From JAHCHG01 sp041394845 (GTDB lineage Bacteria > Acidobacteriota > Blastocatellia > Pyrinomonadales > Pyrinomonadaceae), in the NCBI GenBank assembly GCA_041394845.1, contig JAWKHL010000009.1:1-64000 (forward strand): a DNA stretch of 64,000 nucleotides, written 5' to 3'. The notes below the pieces were generated by a model. It was not told the DNA's origin and searched no databases. It saw nothing but the letters and a program-made list of their open reading frames with translations. This document shows, piece by piece, positions 25,136 to 38,605 of the stretch. The position numbers and the translations under genes were made by a program. Position 1 is the first letter of the stretch. The number at the start of each line of letters is the position of its first letter.

Positions 25136-27339
25136 TGTTTATTTTTTTGGTCCTGATTCTCCAATTTTTCCAACCAATCTTCGATCTCCCTTGCCTCATC
25201 GCTTGACAAATTCTTTTCGCCGAAGCGAACGCGGTTGTATTTTTCCGTGATCAGAACGGCTTCCGGCATCTTCAAGGCACAGGCGAATTCCAGAGGCGTT
25301 TGATGAGGTTCGCGCTTAAAACCTTTGCCCGCCAGAATTTTCTGCATCCTTTCGTAAAATTCGACGATCGCTTTTTCGTTTCTCTTTTTGAGCCACTCGC
25401 GCAATTTCCGCCAGGTTTCCAGAGTCCTGATCTTCCGGTAAAGCCGGACGATCAGCCAAAGCCCCAAAACGGCGGCCAGGATATAGCCGACCCCGTAAGC
25501 GATGGCCAGGGCGCTGGCCTGCAATCCGCGGTCGCCCCTCACTTCCCGCCACCACTCGGACACCTGAGTCTCGGCCATTTTGAGCCAGGCCGAGGCTCCC
25601 GTTTGAAATTCGGCAAATCCGCTCTGCATCGAACGGAAAAGCGAACGCTGGCCCTGATTGTCGTAAGAGACGAAATATTTTATCCAGAGCGTTTCCAGCG
25701 CCTCGGCGTACTGGTTGACGGTTCCCCAAATGCCTCTCGCCCCGTTTTCCTGAAACTGGCCGGCAAAAGGCGTCGGATCGAACGGGACCCAGGCGTCTTC
25801 CTCCGGAAAATAGACCTCGACCCAGGAATGAGCGTCCTTTTGCCGGACGACGTAAACTTCGGCCGTTTCGTTGTATTCGCCCTGCTGAAATCCGTTGACG
25901 ACCCGCGTCGCAATCCCTTGGGTGCGAAGCATAAAAGCCATTGCCGTGGCGAAATACTCGCAATGCCCCTGCCGGACGTTGAACAGAAAATCCGCCAGAG
26001 GCTCCTCGCCTCCGGCCTTCATCTCCAGCGAATAGCCGAAATTGTTCTGCAAATATCCTTCGACCGCCTTGGCCTTGTCGTAACGGGTCGGAGCGGCCGC
26101 CGTGATCCTTTCGGCCAGCCGGGCGATCCTTTGATCGAACCGGGCCGGTTTTTGCAGATAACGGTCGCCGATCTCCCGGCTGTAAATCCCGTTGTCCGCC
26201 CGCAGGGTCTCGACGCCGGGCAATCTGCGGTCGGAATAAACCTTGTAACTGACCCTCTCGAAATGGCTCCGGTCGGAACCGATGGCTCCCTCCGAATCTT
26301 TGTAAATTATTTGAAAGGATGACTGTTCGGCGGCGTAGGGCCGGGCCAGAGCGAACAGGATCTTGGAATCGATCGGCTCCAGATAGATCGTCTGAACGGC
26401 GATGTCCGAAGCCGACAAAGCCGGCCGGTCGAATCTCTTCCCGACCACGAAAGGCTCACGATGATCCCCTCCGGAGTTCGTCCAGGTCTTATTGTCAAAA
26501 GTATCGAGCATCACTCCGCGCCACCGCAGGGGCCGCCCCGCCTCAACGGCCGATTTGACCAGTGCCACCCGCATCACGATCTCGTCGCTTTGTTTTAATT
26601 GCCCGATCGCGCCGAGACTGACCCTGTCGGAAAATCCAGTAAAACTGGAAACTCCTCTGCCGTTATTCCCGAACCCGGCCCCGCCGACCCTCGGCAAAGC
26701 GAAGAACAGCGGAACGGCAAAGATGACGATCAACACCAGCAGGGCGAAAGCCGTAAGAGGCAGGCGCCTAAAAGAGACGGCTTTCGGATTAAGCCGATCT
26801 TCCTGACCGGAATGTTTATTTTTTACCGCGTTTTCGCCGATCAGACGCGAGGTTTTGCGAACTTCGAAGGAAATGATGGCGCAAATATTGACCAGCAAAT
26901 AGAGGATCAGAGAGGCAAAGTAAAGCGGGCTGATGCTCATTCCGGCGGCCAGCAAGACCTCGAAAAAAGCCATCAGATAAAGAAACAGCCAGTCCCGGTC
27001 GGTTTTCCGCTGAAAAAGCTTTATTGCCGCCAGGATCAGGATCATCCGGGCCAGCATTCCGGCGATGGCGGATTCATTTTCCCCGAACCCGATCAGCTTA
27101 TAGCGCCAACCGATGTAAAAGAGCGGAACAAAAGCGAACAACAGCCCCGTCCCGACCCTTTCGGAGATCTGCCAGCGCGTGTTTTCCAAAAACCATGCCC
27201 CGATCAGAACCAGAAAAAAAATCCCCGATGGAATGACTCCGAGACCGCCCGTTAAAACCAAAGACAAAAACCCGCAAAACACCACGGCGTAGGAAACGAC
27301 GCGGAAAAAGGTTTCGAAGTTTTTGATCTTTGGAATCAT
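25132..27339 (-). CDS. TgpA-type transglutaminase-like membrane protein
   Basis: A 735-residue inner-membrane protein. Six hydrophobic segments at the N-terminus (the DUF3488 part) are followed by a periplasmic transglutaminase-like domain with Cys in GHCEYFATAMAF, His in DAHSWVEVYFP and Asp in PFDPTPF. A further membrane segment near residue 610 (LAIAYGVGYILAAVLGLWLIV) precedes a DUF4129-like helical tail. Family members act in cell-envelope processing, but the natural substrate is not established. RimO follows with a 4-base overlap. Confidence 0.88.
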   Translation of the reverse strand: MIPKIKNFETFFRVVSYAVVFCGFLSLVLTGGLGVIPSGIFFLVLIGAWFLENTRWQISERVGTGLLFAFVPLFYIGWRYKLIGFGENESAIAGMLARMILILAAIKLFQRKTDRDWLFLYLMAFFEVLLAAGMSISPLYFASLILYLLVNICAIISFEVRKTSRLIGENAVKNKHSGQEDRLNPKAVSFRRLPLTAFALLVLIVIFAVPLFFALPRVGGAGFGNNGRGVSSFTGFSDRVSLGAIGQLKQSDEIVMRVALVKSAVEAGRPLRWRGVMLDTFDNKTWTNSGGDHREPFVVGKRFDRPALSASDIAVQTIYLEPIDSKILFALARPYAAEQSSFQIIYKDSEGAIGSDRSHFERVSYKVYSDRRLPGVETLRADNGIYSREIGDRYLQKPARFDQRIARLAERITAAAPTRYDKAKAVEGYLQNNFGYSLEMKAGGEEPLADFLFNVRQGHCEYFATAMAFMLRTQGIATRVVNGFQQGEYNETAEVYVVRQKDAHSWVEVYFPEEDAWVPFDPTPFAGQFQENGARGIWGTVNQYAEALETLWIKYFVSYDNQGQRSLFRSMQSGFAEFQTGASAWLKMAETQVSEWWREVRGDRGLQASALAIAYGVGYILAAVLGLWLIVRLYRKIRTLETWRKLREWLKKRNEKAIVEFYERMQKILAGKGFKREPHQTPLEFACALKMPEAVLITEKYNRVRFGEKNLSSDEAREIEDWLEKLENQDQKNKQ

Positions 27340-27349
27340 TCTTTTTAGT

Positions 27350-27482
27350 GGGCAGTGGGCGGTGAGCAGCAGGAGCCAATTTAAGAAATGACGCTGATTC
27401 GGGAAAATTCAGATCTCACATTTATTGCTAATTTCAAAACACAAAACTCACTGCTCACCGCTTACTGCTCTCTGCTTCACCA
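27350..27482. repeat. Inverted array of GCAGTGAGCGGT-type words
   Basis: The left arm GTGGGCAGTGGGCGGTGAGC (27349-27368) is mirrored by CTGCTCACCGCTTACTGCTC (27451-27470). The same word recurs single-armed near 44965-44993 and 47498-47522. It lies between the rRNA operon terminator and the tgpA start. Confidence 0.6.
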
Positions 27483-27494
27483 CCCTTCGATGCC

Positions 27495-27536
27495 AAAAAG
27501 TAAGGGCCCGTTCAGTATTATCTCTGAACGGGCCTC
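27495..27536 (-). terminator. rRNA operon terminator
   Basis: An 11-bp perfect stem (GGCCCGTTCAG with CTGAACGGGCC) and an 8-base loop lie 12 bases after the 5S gene; a short T-run follows on the minus strand. Confidence 0.75.
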
Positions 27537-27547
27537 GAAATGTAAAT

Positions 27548-27660
<113 letters not shown>

Positions 27661-27725
27661 AAAACTTGTAAAAATCTAGAATGATAACCGTATGATAAAT
27701 AACTGTAAACAAATCGCAACTTGAA

Positions 27726-27752
27726 ATAAAATTTGCTCACAAGCAAATTTTA

Positions 27753-27753
<1 letters not shown>
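27726..27753 (-). other. Local hairpin just after the 23S 3' end
   Basis: ATAAAATTTGCT pairs with AGCAAATTTTAT across a 4-base loop. Its distal arm is also part of the long-range 23S processing stem, so the two pairings compete. Confidence 0.7.
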
Positions 27754-30664
<2,911 letters not shown>

Positions 30665-30802
30665 AATGTGTCATGTTTCTAATTGCAACTTGTATATTAA
30701 AAATTATCTATCATATTCAGTTATCAAACATCAGTTTAAAAGCTCTGATTAAAAAACAGAACTCTTATTTTAACCTGTCGGCTACCTATAAAAGTTCTGG
30801 AA

Positions 30803-30875
30803 TGGAGATGACAGGAGTCGAACCTGCGACCCCCTGAATGCAAATCAGGTGCTCTCCCAACTGAGCTACATCCCC
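30803..30875 (-). tRNA. tRNA-Ala (anticodon TGC)
   Basis: A standard cloverleaf: acceptor GGGGATG/CATCTCC, anticodon stem CCTGA/TCAGG enclosing TTTGCAT, and T-loop GTTCGACTC. The 3' CCA is not encoded (the sequence reads ATTC), unlike the other two spacer tRNAs. Confidence 0.95.
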
Positions 30876-30880
30876 CTACC

Positions 30881-30931
30881 GATTTGGGATTTGCAGTTTC
30901 GGATTAAATCCAAAATCCGCAATCCAAAATG
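30881..30931. repeat. GGATTTT-type inverted repeat inside the rRNA spacer
   Basis: Words of the GGATTTT family on one arm and CCAAAATCC on the other lie between tRNA-Ala and tRNA-fMet, so this dispersed hairpin is transcribed within the rRNA precursor. Confidence 0.65.
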
Positions 30932-30934
30932 GAC

Positions 30935-31012
<78 letters not shown>

Positions 31013-31026
31013 TCATGCTTTTTATG

Positions 31027-31103
<77 letters not shown>

Positions 31104-31201
31104 TCACCTTGTAACCATTACAAGGCAGGAATAAGTCTTTTGACCTATTAATACCTTATAACTCATTTGGTCGTTGAAAAAGATCTGTTTGCTTTAATGC
31201 C

Positions 31202-31219
31202 TGAAAACTAGATATGCGT
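31202..31219 (-). other. 16S processing stem, 3' arm
   Basis: TGAAAACTAGATATGCGT is the exact reverse complement of 32834-32851 on the other side of 16S (18 bp), the expected RNase III substrate for release of pre-16S RNA. Confidence 0.8.
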
Positions 31220-31271
31220 CGTCTGCGAATTGAACTTGTTAGCAAAATCCGCATTTGTGTCATTTGTATTA

Positions 31272-32796
<1,525 letters not shown>

Positions 32797-32833
32797 AGTT
32801 TTCCTAGTTTATTTTCGAATTAACACATGGACC

Positions 32834-32851
32834 ACGCATATCTAGTTTTCA
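32834..32851 (-). other. 16S processing stem, 5' arm
   Basis: ACGCATATCTAGTTTTCA on the plus strand mirrors 31202-31219. Together they bracket the whole 16S gene. Confidence 0.8.
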
Positions 32852-32904
32852 AACATCAAAAATCTGTCAAAACATTTTCGCCTTGCTTCAAAAGCGAAAC
32901 TTTG

Positions 32905-32933
32905 ACTTTACAAAAATCAAATTTAGTTGTCAA
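32905..32933 (-). promoter_or_regulatory. rRNA promoter P2
   Basis: On the minus strand a perfect TTGACA (32928-32933) is separated by 17 bases from TAAAGT (32905-32910), a sigma-70 type promoter. Confidence 0.7.
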
Positions 32934-32993
32934 CCGTCCAAAGAACTTTTTTTCAAATTTTTATTTGAGAAACTTTCAAAAGACGAAATTTTG

Positions 32994-33021
32994 ATTTTAT
33001 ACAACTAAAAAAATTTGTCAA
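32994..33021 (-). promoter_or_regulatory. rRNA promoter P1
   Basis: On the minus strand a perfect TTGACA (33016-33021) is separated by 16 bases from TAAAAT (32994-32999). It lies about 90 bases upstream of P2, giving the tandem layout typical of rRNA operons. Confidence 0.75.
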
Positions 33022-33199
33022 GCCCACAATGCAATTTTTTATTTTTTCTGTTGCTAAGGGGCAATTACGTATTCTCTATATTTACCTATTTCTTGTCAAG
33101 TGAGTCCGGATGTTTTTTTTCGATCGCATTAAAGGCCCGAAAACACGGCCTCCGCATCGATTCTCAAAAGCCTTGCAAATCCTCAAGCGAGTTTTTTTT

Positions 33200-33712
33200 C
33201 TAAAGACCTTTGGCCAAAAATAACAGATCAATCACCTCCCGAACCGCTCCCCGCCCGCCTTCGGTTTGGGTAATATAATCCGCTTTCGGAAAAAGCTCCC
33301 CGACGGCATCCGCCACCGCCACCGCCAAACCGGCTTTTTCCAGAACCGGAAGATCCACCAAGTCGTCCCCGATAAAAGCGGTTTCGGCGGCCGAGACCTT
33401 CTCCTCTTTGATCATTCGTTCGAAATCCGACACCTTATCTCCGGAGGCCTGCCGCAGATGGCTGATCCCGAGTTCGGCGGCGCGGACTTCCAGAATCTTC
33501 GATTTCCGGCCGGTAATGATCCCCGAGATAAAACCGGCCCGATGCCAGTTGACCAGCCCCTGACCGTCGCGGACGTGAAAAACCTTGATCTCCTCGCCCC
33601 TTTCCGAATAATAAAGCCGCCCGTCGGTCAAAACGCCGTCGCAATCCATCAGCAAGAGTTTTACCCGCGCCGCTTTCTCCAACAAAACGGGATTCAGCTT
33701 TTTTTCACTCAT
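33200..33712 (-). CDS. kdsC: 3-deoxy-D-manno-octulosonate 8-phosphate phosphatase
   Basis: A 170-residue HAD phosphatase of the C0 (capless) type that converts KDO-8-phosphate to KDO. Motif I is DCDGVLTDG with the nucleophile Asp, motif II is the Thr in GIITGRKS, Lys follows in SGDKVSD, and motif IV is FIGDDLVDLPVLEKAG. The length matches KdsC tetramers. It is the last enzyme of the KDO group in this stretch (KdsA at 37748, KdsB at 41216). A GGTGAAAA hairpin array precedes it, so it may have its own promoter. Confidence 0.92.
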   Translation of the reverse strand: MSEKKLNPVLLEKAARVKLLLMDCDGVLTDGRLYYSERGEEIKVFHVRDGQGLVNWHRAGFISGIITGRKSKILEVRAAELGISHLRQASGDKVSDFERMIKEEKVSAAETAFIGDDLVDLPVLEKAGLAVAVADAVGELFPKADYITQTEGGRGAVREVIDLLFLAKGL

Positions 33713-33732
33713 TTTCTAAAAGTTTTGAAAGT

Positions 33733-33834
33733 TTAAAGGTGAAAAGGTGAAAAAGTAAGGTTTAAGTGATCCGCATTCCAACCGGGGTTTTCACCTTTTC
33801 ACCCTTTCACCTTTTCCACTTTTCCACCTTTTTT
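33733..33834. repeat. Inverted array of GGTGAAAA words
   Basis: GGTGAAAAGGTGAAAAAG on the left (33739-33756) is mirrored by several CACCTTTTCACC words on the right (33790-33833). The words on the right arm run into the stop region of the next gene upstream. It can fold into a long hairpin between two co-directional genes. Confidence 0.7.
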
Positions 33835-36088
33835 ACCTGACTTCGAACATCTCGACGCCGCTCAGTCTCCAGTTGCTTCCGACCTTTGATATTTGAAATA
33901 CGGCCAGACCGCTTTCTTCCTCCTTGCTCAGCAGTCTGATGTTCAGATCGGCTTCAACCAGCAAAGTGTTGGCGTCGATTTTATCGACATGGAGGATCTT
34001 GGTCAGCCACTCCTGGGCTCCGGCCACGCCGCCGGCGAAACGTGGGACCTCTCCCTGAATGATCAATGCATCCAGCTCGGCCTTTCTTCCCGAAACGGCC
34101 GCCTTATCGAAATTTGCGAAAAATGCCTTGACGCTTTCGTCAGCGGCGGCCGGGCCTTCCGCCTTGTTGCGTCCCTGCCGGGCCGCCAGAGTCGCTCCGT
34201 ATTCGGCGTCATCTTTGATAGCTTCCTCGAAATACTTGACCGCCTGCGCCTTCTGCCCGGTTCGCAGGGCGAGTTCTCCGAGTCCGACATTGGCCCAGGC
34301 CAAACTTCTCGATGTGGGAAGTTTTTCTTCCAGAACCGCGCGAAACTCCCGGTCCGCTTCGGTAACTTTGCCCTGCGCCAGCAAACTCCTGCCCAAAAGA
34401 ATCCTGACATCGTCAAAACGGGGCCGGGACTGCAAAATGGTTCGGGCATTTTTTTCGGCCGCCGCGAAATCCTGCTTATCGAACGCCCGCTTGACCGTTA
34501 GGATCGGATCGCTTTCTTCGAGATCCCGCGGGGCCACATCATCGGTATATTCGGTCTGCGGATAAAGATTCTCGGCATCGATCTCGGTTTTGATGATCTT
34601 GCCGGGCGTTTCAAACGAAACCTCGCCGAAACCTTTGGCCGGAATCGTCACCTCTTTTTTCATCCTCTCGCCGGTCGAAGTGGTCGCCACCACATCGACC
34701 GTCACGTCGATCCCGCCCGTGTTTCGCAAAGCGCTTTTGGTCGCGCCCCCGGTCGTTTGGGGCAAACCGACCATCAAATTCATATCCAGAACCTCGTCGA
34801 TCTCGTAATCGAGCAATGCCTTTTGCGAATTGAGCGCCTCGCGCATCCCTGCCAGATCGGTCGCTCCGTCTTTGATCTGCTCCCGCACGACCGCGAACAG
34901 ATCTTCCTGCCCCACCTTCTTCGCCAGAAGCCGCCAGATCATCGCCCCTTTGTTGGCCACCGATGCGTAATAATAATCGTCCAGCGGCGAAGCGACCTTT
35001 AGCGGAGCGTCGCGTTTGGCGACCGAAGCGTAGGCCGTCCGCTGACGAAGCCGCTCGATGTCGGCGATTTCCTTGCCGTATTTCTTCTCCAGAAACTGAG
35101 TGGCGATGTAGCGGGAAAGACCTTCCCGGATGACGCCGAACCCGTCGTTATCAACCAGGACGGCATTTCCGAGCCAGATCTTGGCCACCGCATCCGCCAC
35201 CGACAGGGCGGTTTGCGAATCCATTTTCTGCCGACGGAACAAACTGTCCTCGACAAAGACGGTTCCGCCGCCGGAGAATCCCGCTCCGCGCTTGACCGCA
35301 ACAACCCGGATCGGAACGTCCGGGGCCGGGCCCAAAAGACTTTCGGCGAACGTTTTCGCTTCGGCCGTAAAAGCGGCCAGTTCTTCGGCCCGCGCTTTTT
35401 CCTCCGCGCCCGCGCCTTTCGGCAGATAAACCGTGATGTTGTTGGAATTGACAACATCCCAGCTTTCGGCGATAAAAAACGGCTGACCGTTCAACTTTTG
35501 CTCGAAAGTATTACCGTTGGCCGTCCCCGAGGAAATCAATGTCAAACCGTTCGGCACCGTTACGTTCAGACGAAAAGGCGCGAAATCGCCGCCCCGCGAA
35601 AAAAACCAGCTGTTCGGCGTCGGGTACCAGAACGACAGCGGCAAAAAATGCGAACCGACCGGCGAGATCGCACTCAAACCGAGGTTTTCCTTGACGTTCA
35701 GCTGATAATCGACCGTTGCCGCAAAGGCCGCTCCGGGTTGAATTCCGGAAAGGCGGATGATCACCCTCTGCAAAATGCCGTTGCCGACCTTCTCTTCGCG
35801 CTTAGAGAAATCGGCCGTTTGATCGTTGATCTTGACCGACGAGATCGAGGCGTTCTGATTGATCCTGAGAGTTAAGGTGTCGGCCACCGCGCCCGAAATG
35901 TTCTTCAAACCGAGAACTGCCTTGACCGTCATATTGCGATCCGTTTCGCTTTGCGGAAGACCGGCCGTGATGTCGTATCTCTCGACCTTCCAGGTCTTGG
36001 AAATGCGGTTGTCGTCCTGAGCGTCTATTAATAATGTAAAATTAAAAAGCAAAAAAATGGCGATGATCGCCGGTTGTAAAAATCTCAT
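33833..36088 (-). CDS. M1-aminopeptidase-like protein lacking the zinc motif, with TPRs
   Basis: A 751-residue secreted protein (signal peptide ends near LLIDAQ). Residues about 30-260 resemble the N-terminal beta-saddle of M1 peptidases (SFWYPTPNSWFF, GLTLISSGTANG). Residues about 270-470 resemble the gluzincin domain, but the position of HExxHxWxGN reads DAVAKIWLGN, so both zinc-binding His residues are gone, while the downstream Glu (REGLSRYIA) is kept. A TPR region at about 550-650 and a SnoaL/NTF2-like end (ADLNIRLLSKEEESGLAVFQI) follow. It is probably a periplasmic binding or scaffold protein rather than a protease (inference). Confidence 0.75.
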   Translation of the reverse strand: MRFLQPAIIAIFLLFNFTLLIDAQDDNRISKTWKVERYDITAGLPQSETDRNMTVKAVLGLKNISGAVADTLTLRINQNASISSVKINDQTADFSKREEKVGNGILQRVIIRLSGIQPGAAFAATVDYQLNVKENLGLSAISPVGSHFLPLSFWYPTPNSWFFSRGGDFAPFRLNVTVPNGLTLISSGTANGNTFEQKLNGQPFFIAESWDVVNSNNITVYLPKGAGAEEKARAEELAAFTAEAKTFAESLLGPAPDVPIRVVAVKRGAGFSGGGTVFVEDSLFRRQKMDSQTALSVADAVAKIWLGNAVLVDNDGFGVIREGLSRYIATQFLEKKYGKEIADIERLRQRTAYASVAKRDAPLKVASPLDDYYYASVANKGAMIWRLLAKKVGQEDLFAVVREQIKDGATDLAGMREALNSQKALLDYEIDEVLDMNLMVGLPQTTGGATKSALRNTGGIDVTVDVVATTSTGERMKKEVTIPAKGFGEVSFETPGKIIKTEIDAENLYPQTEYTDDVAPRDLEESDPILTVKRAFDKQDFAAAEKNARTILQSRPRFDDVRILLGRSLLAQGKVTEADREFRAVLEEKLPTSRSLAWANVGLGELALRTGQKAQAVKYFEEAIKDDAEYGATLAARQGRNKAEGPAAADESVKAFFANFDKAAVSGRKAELDALIIQGEVPRFAGGVAGAQEWLTKILHVDKIDANTLLVEADLNIRLLSKEEESGLAVFQISKVGSNWRLSGVEMFEVR

Positions 36089-36097
36089 AATTAAAAT

Positions 36098-36550
36098 TTA
36101 CGTCCCCGCCTCCAGCCAGATCTCCAGATCTTCATCGGAACTCTCTTTGTCTTTTCTGGCAAGGATAACTTTCACATCCAGTTGATTAAAAGCCCCATCG
36201 GTGGTTCCGGTTTTCAGAAAATAAGTTCCGTCCTTCAGGTCTTTGAAATCAAACTCCCCCTTGGCCCCGACAAGATATGAGTAAATAAAAACTGATTTAT
36301 CATCCGTAATTTTATAAATCGAAATTATTGATCCGGTCGGCATGGTCTGATCCGCGCCAACAAGCTTTCCGCGAATTCTTTTGACTTTTCCCTCATCCCA
36401 TTCATTTCTTATATGAGCGCATACCGGACTCTTTATCTTTTTAGTATATTTGCCTTTGGATTTGGGCGATTGAGCAAAAACAGAACTGTTTGTTAAAAAC
36501 AGAATAAATAACAAAAAAGCGAAAATTATGGTTGTTCGTAAATATTTCAT
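36098..36550 (-). CDS. Small secreted protein, Cna-B/SpaA-like fold possible
   Basis: A 150-residue protein with a signal peptide (MKYLRTTIIFAFLLF up to VFAQ). The mature region looks like one beta-sandwich domain (RGKLVGADQTMPTGSIISIY, GEFDFKDLKDGTYFLKTG), which resembles carboxypeptidase-regulatory or SpaA modules that serve as structural spacers. It lies 9 bases upstream of the M1-like gene and 3 bases downstream of the exonuclease gene, so all three are probably co-transcribed. Confidence 0.65.
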   Translation of the reverse strand: MKYLRTTIIFAFLLFILFLTNSSVFAQSPKSKGKYTKKIKSPVCAHIRNEWDEGKVKRIRGKLVGADQTMPTGSIISIYKITDDKSVFIYSYLVGAKGEFDFKDLKDGTYFLKTGTTDGAFNQLDVKVILARKDKESSDEDLEIWLEAGT

Positions 36551-36553
36551 AAC

Positions 36554-37075
36554 CTAAAAAGGAAACTTCAATCCCATCTCCCGAATTTTCAGAAGCGCCT
36601 CGGCGTTGCCGCGCGCGTCATCGACCGGATCGTGCGTGTGTTCGGTTTTTCTGAAACTCTTCCATTTCGAAGCGGCGAAATAATCTTTGACCAGCCCGGC
36701 GTAAAGATCGCCGATCCGGCGGGCGCTGAAACCGAACGGATTCCGGCCCAAGAAAAAGTGGAAATAATAATTGATCCACTGCCAGTCAAAGGCCGGATTG
36801 TCCGAAAAGAAAACCGGGCGCCCCTTTGAATTCGCTTCGATCCAATCGGAAAACTCCCGCATCACCTGTGCCGGATCATCAAAAGTCAGATGCTCCTCGC
36901 GCGAAAAACCGCTGACGGCGAGCGCCTCCTCGATCCATTCATCCGAAACCGGTTTCGTCTTGCCGTAAAAAGACTTCGCCAATTCCGGTTCGACGACGAC
37001 AGCGCCGAAACAAACCATCGAATATTTATGCGGAATCGGACCGTCCGCCTCGACATCAACCACGATCAGGGACAT
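36554..37075 (-). CDS. DEDDh-family 3'-5' exonuclease
   Basis: A 173-residue exonuclease-fold protein. The four acidic residues and His of the DEDDh group are visible in IVVDVEADG, FFSDNPAFDWQW and HTHDPVDDARGNAEAL. The fold is shared by RNase T, oligoribonuclease and the DnaQ proofreading subunit; the short length and a divergent N-terminal region make the substrate uncertain. It sits inside the KDO/envelope gene run without an obvious functional link. Confidence 0.8.
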   Translation of the reverse strand: MSLIVVDVEADGPIPHKYSMVCFGAVVVEPELAKSFYGKTKPVSDEWIEEALAVSGFSREEHLTFDDPAQVMREFSDWIEANSKGRPVFFSDNPAFDWQWINYYFHFFLGRNPFGFSARRIGDLYAGLVKDYFAASKWKSFRKTEHTHDPVDDARGNAEALLKIREMGLKFPF

Positions 37076-37084
37076 TTTTTTTCG

Positions 37085-37663
37085 TTATTTCTCTCCCAAA
37101 AATTTGATTCCCTCGGTTTTTAAGACGTAGCAGGGAAGTTTTTCGCCTTTCGGAACACCGGCCAGACCGCCCGTATCCTTTAACCTTATTACTTTCGGGC
37201 CTTCTTTCACTCCGTCGCCGGAAAGGTCCGAACCACTTGCGCGTTTTTCAACCAATTTTTCCAGCGTTTTCTCATCAGTTTTTTCGACAATGAAAGAGCG
37301 GTAATAACTCATCTCTTCCAGGTCGCTGTCGCAATCCCGGTCTCTTTCCAGTTTTAACATCCATTTATTTTTCCCGCCTTCTCCCAGATCTGACAATAAA
37401 GGAGACGGCCCTGGATAATAAAGATATTTAACCTTTAAATAGAGCGATTTTTCATTGCCTTTTTTTAATTTCTCAATTCGAAAAATATAAAACCCTTGCT
37501 GAATTGCAAAAGTTATATTAAACAGCGGCGCCAATGCATCAACGGCAACGATACTTCCTTCGACTTTTATCCTGTCCGGCTTCGGAGATTTTTGAGCCCA
37601 TGTAATTTGGTTGAACAAATTTACGGCAAATATTATGAAAACGAAGAATAAAATTTTTTTCAT
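37085..37663 (-). CDS. Secreted protein of unknown function
   Basis: A 192-residue protein with a signal peptide (MKKILFFVFIIFAVN up to TWAQ). The ATG at 37663 has GGAG upstream; a longer frame to 37726 lacks a signal peptide at its start. The mature part is beta-rich with many Lys/Asp (FYIFRIEKLKKGNEKSLYLK, DRDCDSDLEEMSYYRSF). No family is recognised. It ends 9 bases before the exonuclease start on the same strand. Confidence 0.65.
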   Translation of the reverse strand: MKKILFFVFIIFAVNLFNQITWAQKSPKPDRIKVEGSIVAVDALAPLFNITFAIQQGFYIFRIEKLKKGNEKSLYLKVKYLYYPGPSPLLSDLGEGGKNKWMLKLERDRDCDSDLEEMSYYRSFIVEKTDEKTLEKLVEKRASGSDLSGDGVKEGPKVIRLKDTGGLAGVPKGEKLPCYVLKTEGIKFLGEK

Positions 37664-37747
37664 AACCCGCTCCGGAAAGAGAGATTCCACCCCTTTTACA
37701 AAACATCCTCTACTTTGATAAAACAAATCGAATTTCTCAATCGATTC

Positions 37748-38596
37748 TCAGGCTGCCGATTCGAGGCTTCTGTCTTCACTGACCAATTGGTGAATCTGCT
37801 TGAGTTTGATCAGAAGTTTCTCCAGCCTATTTAAAGGCAATTGATTGGGCCCGTCCGAAGGGGCTTTGGCCGGGTTGTCGTGAACCTCCATAAATACCGC
37901 ATCGACGCCGCAGGCGACACCGGCCCGGGCAAAGTCTTCGATGTATTCGGCCAGTCCGCCCGTTGCCTTGCCGAGTCCGCCCGGCAGTTGCAGGGAGTGC
38001 GTTACGTCAAAAACGACCGGCACTCCGAAAGAGCGCATGATCGGGAAACTCTTGAAATCGACGACCAGATTGTTGTAACCGAAACTCGCGCCGCGTTCGG
38101 TCAGAAGGATTTTTTCCGATCCGGCCGCACGGAGTTTTTCGACGATGTTTTTGGCGTCCCAAGGCGCGAGGAACTGCCCTTTTTTGACGTTGACGGCTTT
38201 TCCCGTCTCGGCCGCCGCGATCAGAAGATCGGTCTGCCGGCAAAGGAAGGCCGGGATCTGCAAAATATCGGCAACTGTTGCCGCCCGTTCGGCCTGCCAC
38301 GGTTCGTGAATATCGGTCAAAACCGAAACGCCGATCTCTTCTTTGACCTGCGCGAGAACCTCCAGTCCGTATTCCATTCCGTCGCCGCGAAAACTCTCGA
38401 TCGAACTCCGGTTGGCTTTGTCGAACGAGGATTTATAAACGAAATCGACCCCGACATTTCGACAAATATCATTTATCTCCTGCGCCATAAAAAGCGCGTG
38501 CTGGTGATTTTCGACCACGCACGGCCCTAAGATAAACGACAGTGAACCGCCGCCGAAGGACACATTGTTTGCTTTGAAAGGTTTTGTTTTACTCAT
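37748..38596 (-). CDS. kdsA: 3-deoxy-8-phosphooctulonate synthase
   Basis: A 282-residue TIM-barrel enzyme joining phosphoenolpyruvate and arabinose-5-phosphate to make KDO-8-phosphate, the first committed step of KDO synthesis. Motifs include ILGPCVVEN, YKSSFDKANRSS, LTDIHEPWQ, KKGQFLAPWD, LTERGASFGYNNLVVD, VFDVTHSLQLPGG and MEVHDNPAKAPSDGPNQL. The N-terminal Cys in GPCVVE suggests a possible metal-dependent form, although the second signature would need a structural check. Cytosolic. Confidence 0.95.
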   Translation of the reverse strand: MSKTKPFKANNVSFGGGSLSFILGPCVVENHQHALFMAQEINDICRNVGVDFVYKSSFDKANRSSIESFRGDGMEYGLEVLAQVKEEIGVSVLTDIHEPWQAERAATVADILQIPAFLCRQTDLLIAAAETGKAVNVKKGQFLAPWDAKNIVEKLRAAGSEKILLTERGASFGYNNLVVDFKSFPIMRSFGVPVVFDVTHSLQLPGGLGKATGGLAEYIEDFARAGVACGVDAVFMEVHDNPAKAPSDGPNQLPLNRLEKLLIKLKQIHQLVSEDRSLESAA

Positions 38597-38605
38597 TGAA
38601 AAAAA

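Larger units (their letters stand above)
32797..33199 (-). other. rRNA operon leader and promoter region
   Basis: This 403-base gap carries the 16S processing arm (32834-32851), an AT-rich leader and two promoters. Beyond about 33030, towards kdsC, I see no further feature and no believable ORF. Confidence 0.6.

Noticed and set aside
33015..33203. 62-residue ORF upstream of the rRNA operon
   Set aside because: It overlaps promoter P1 and has no ribosome site or recognisable sequence.
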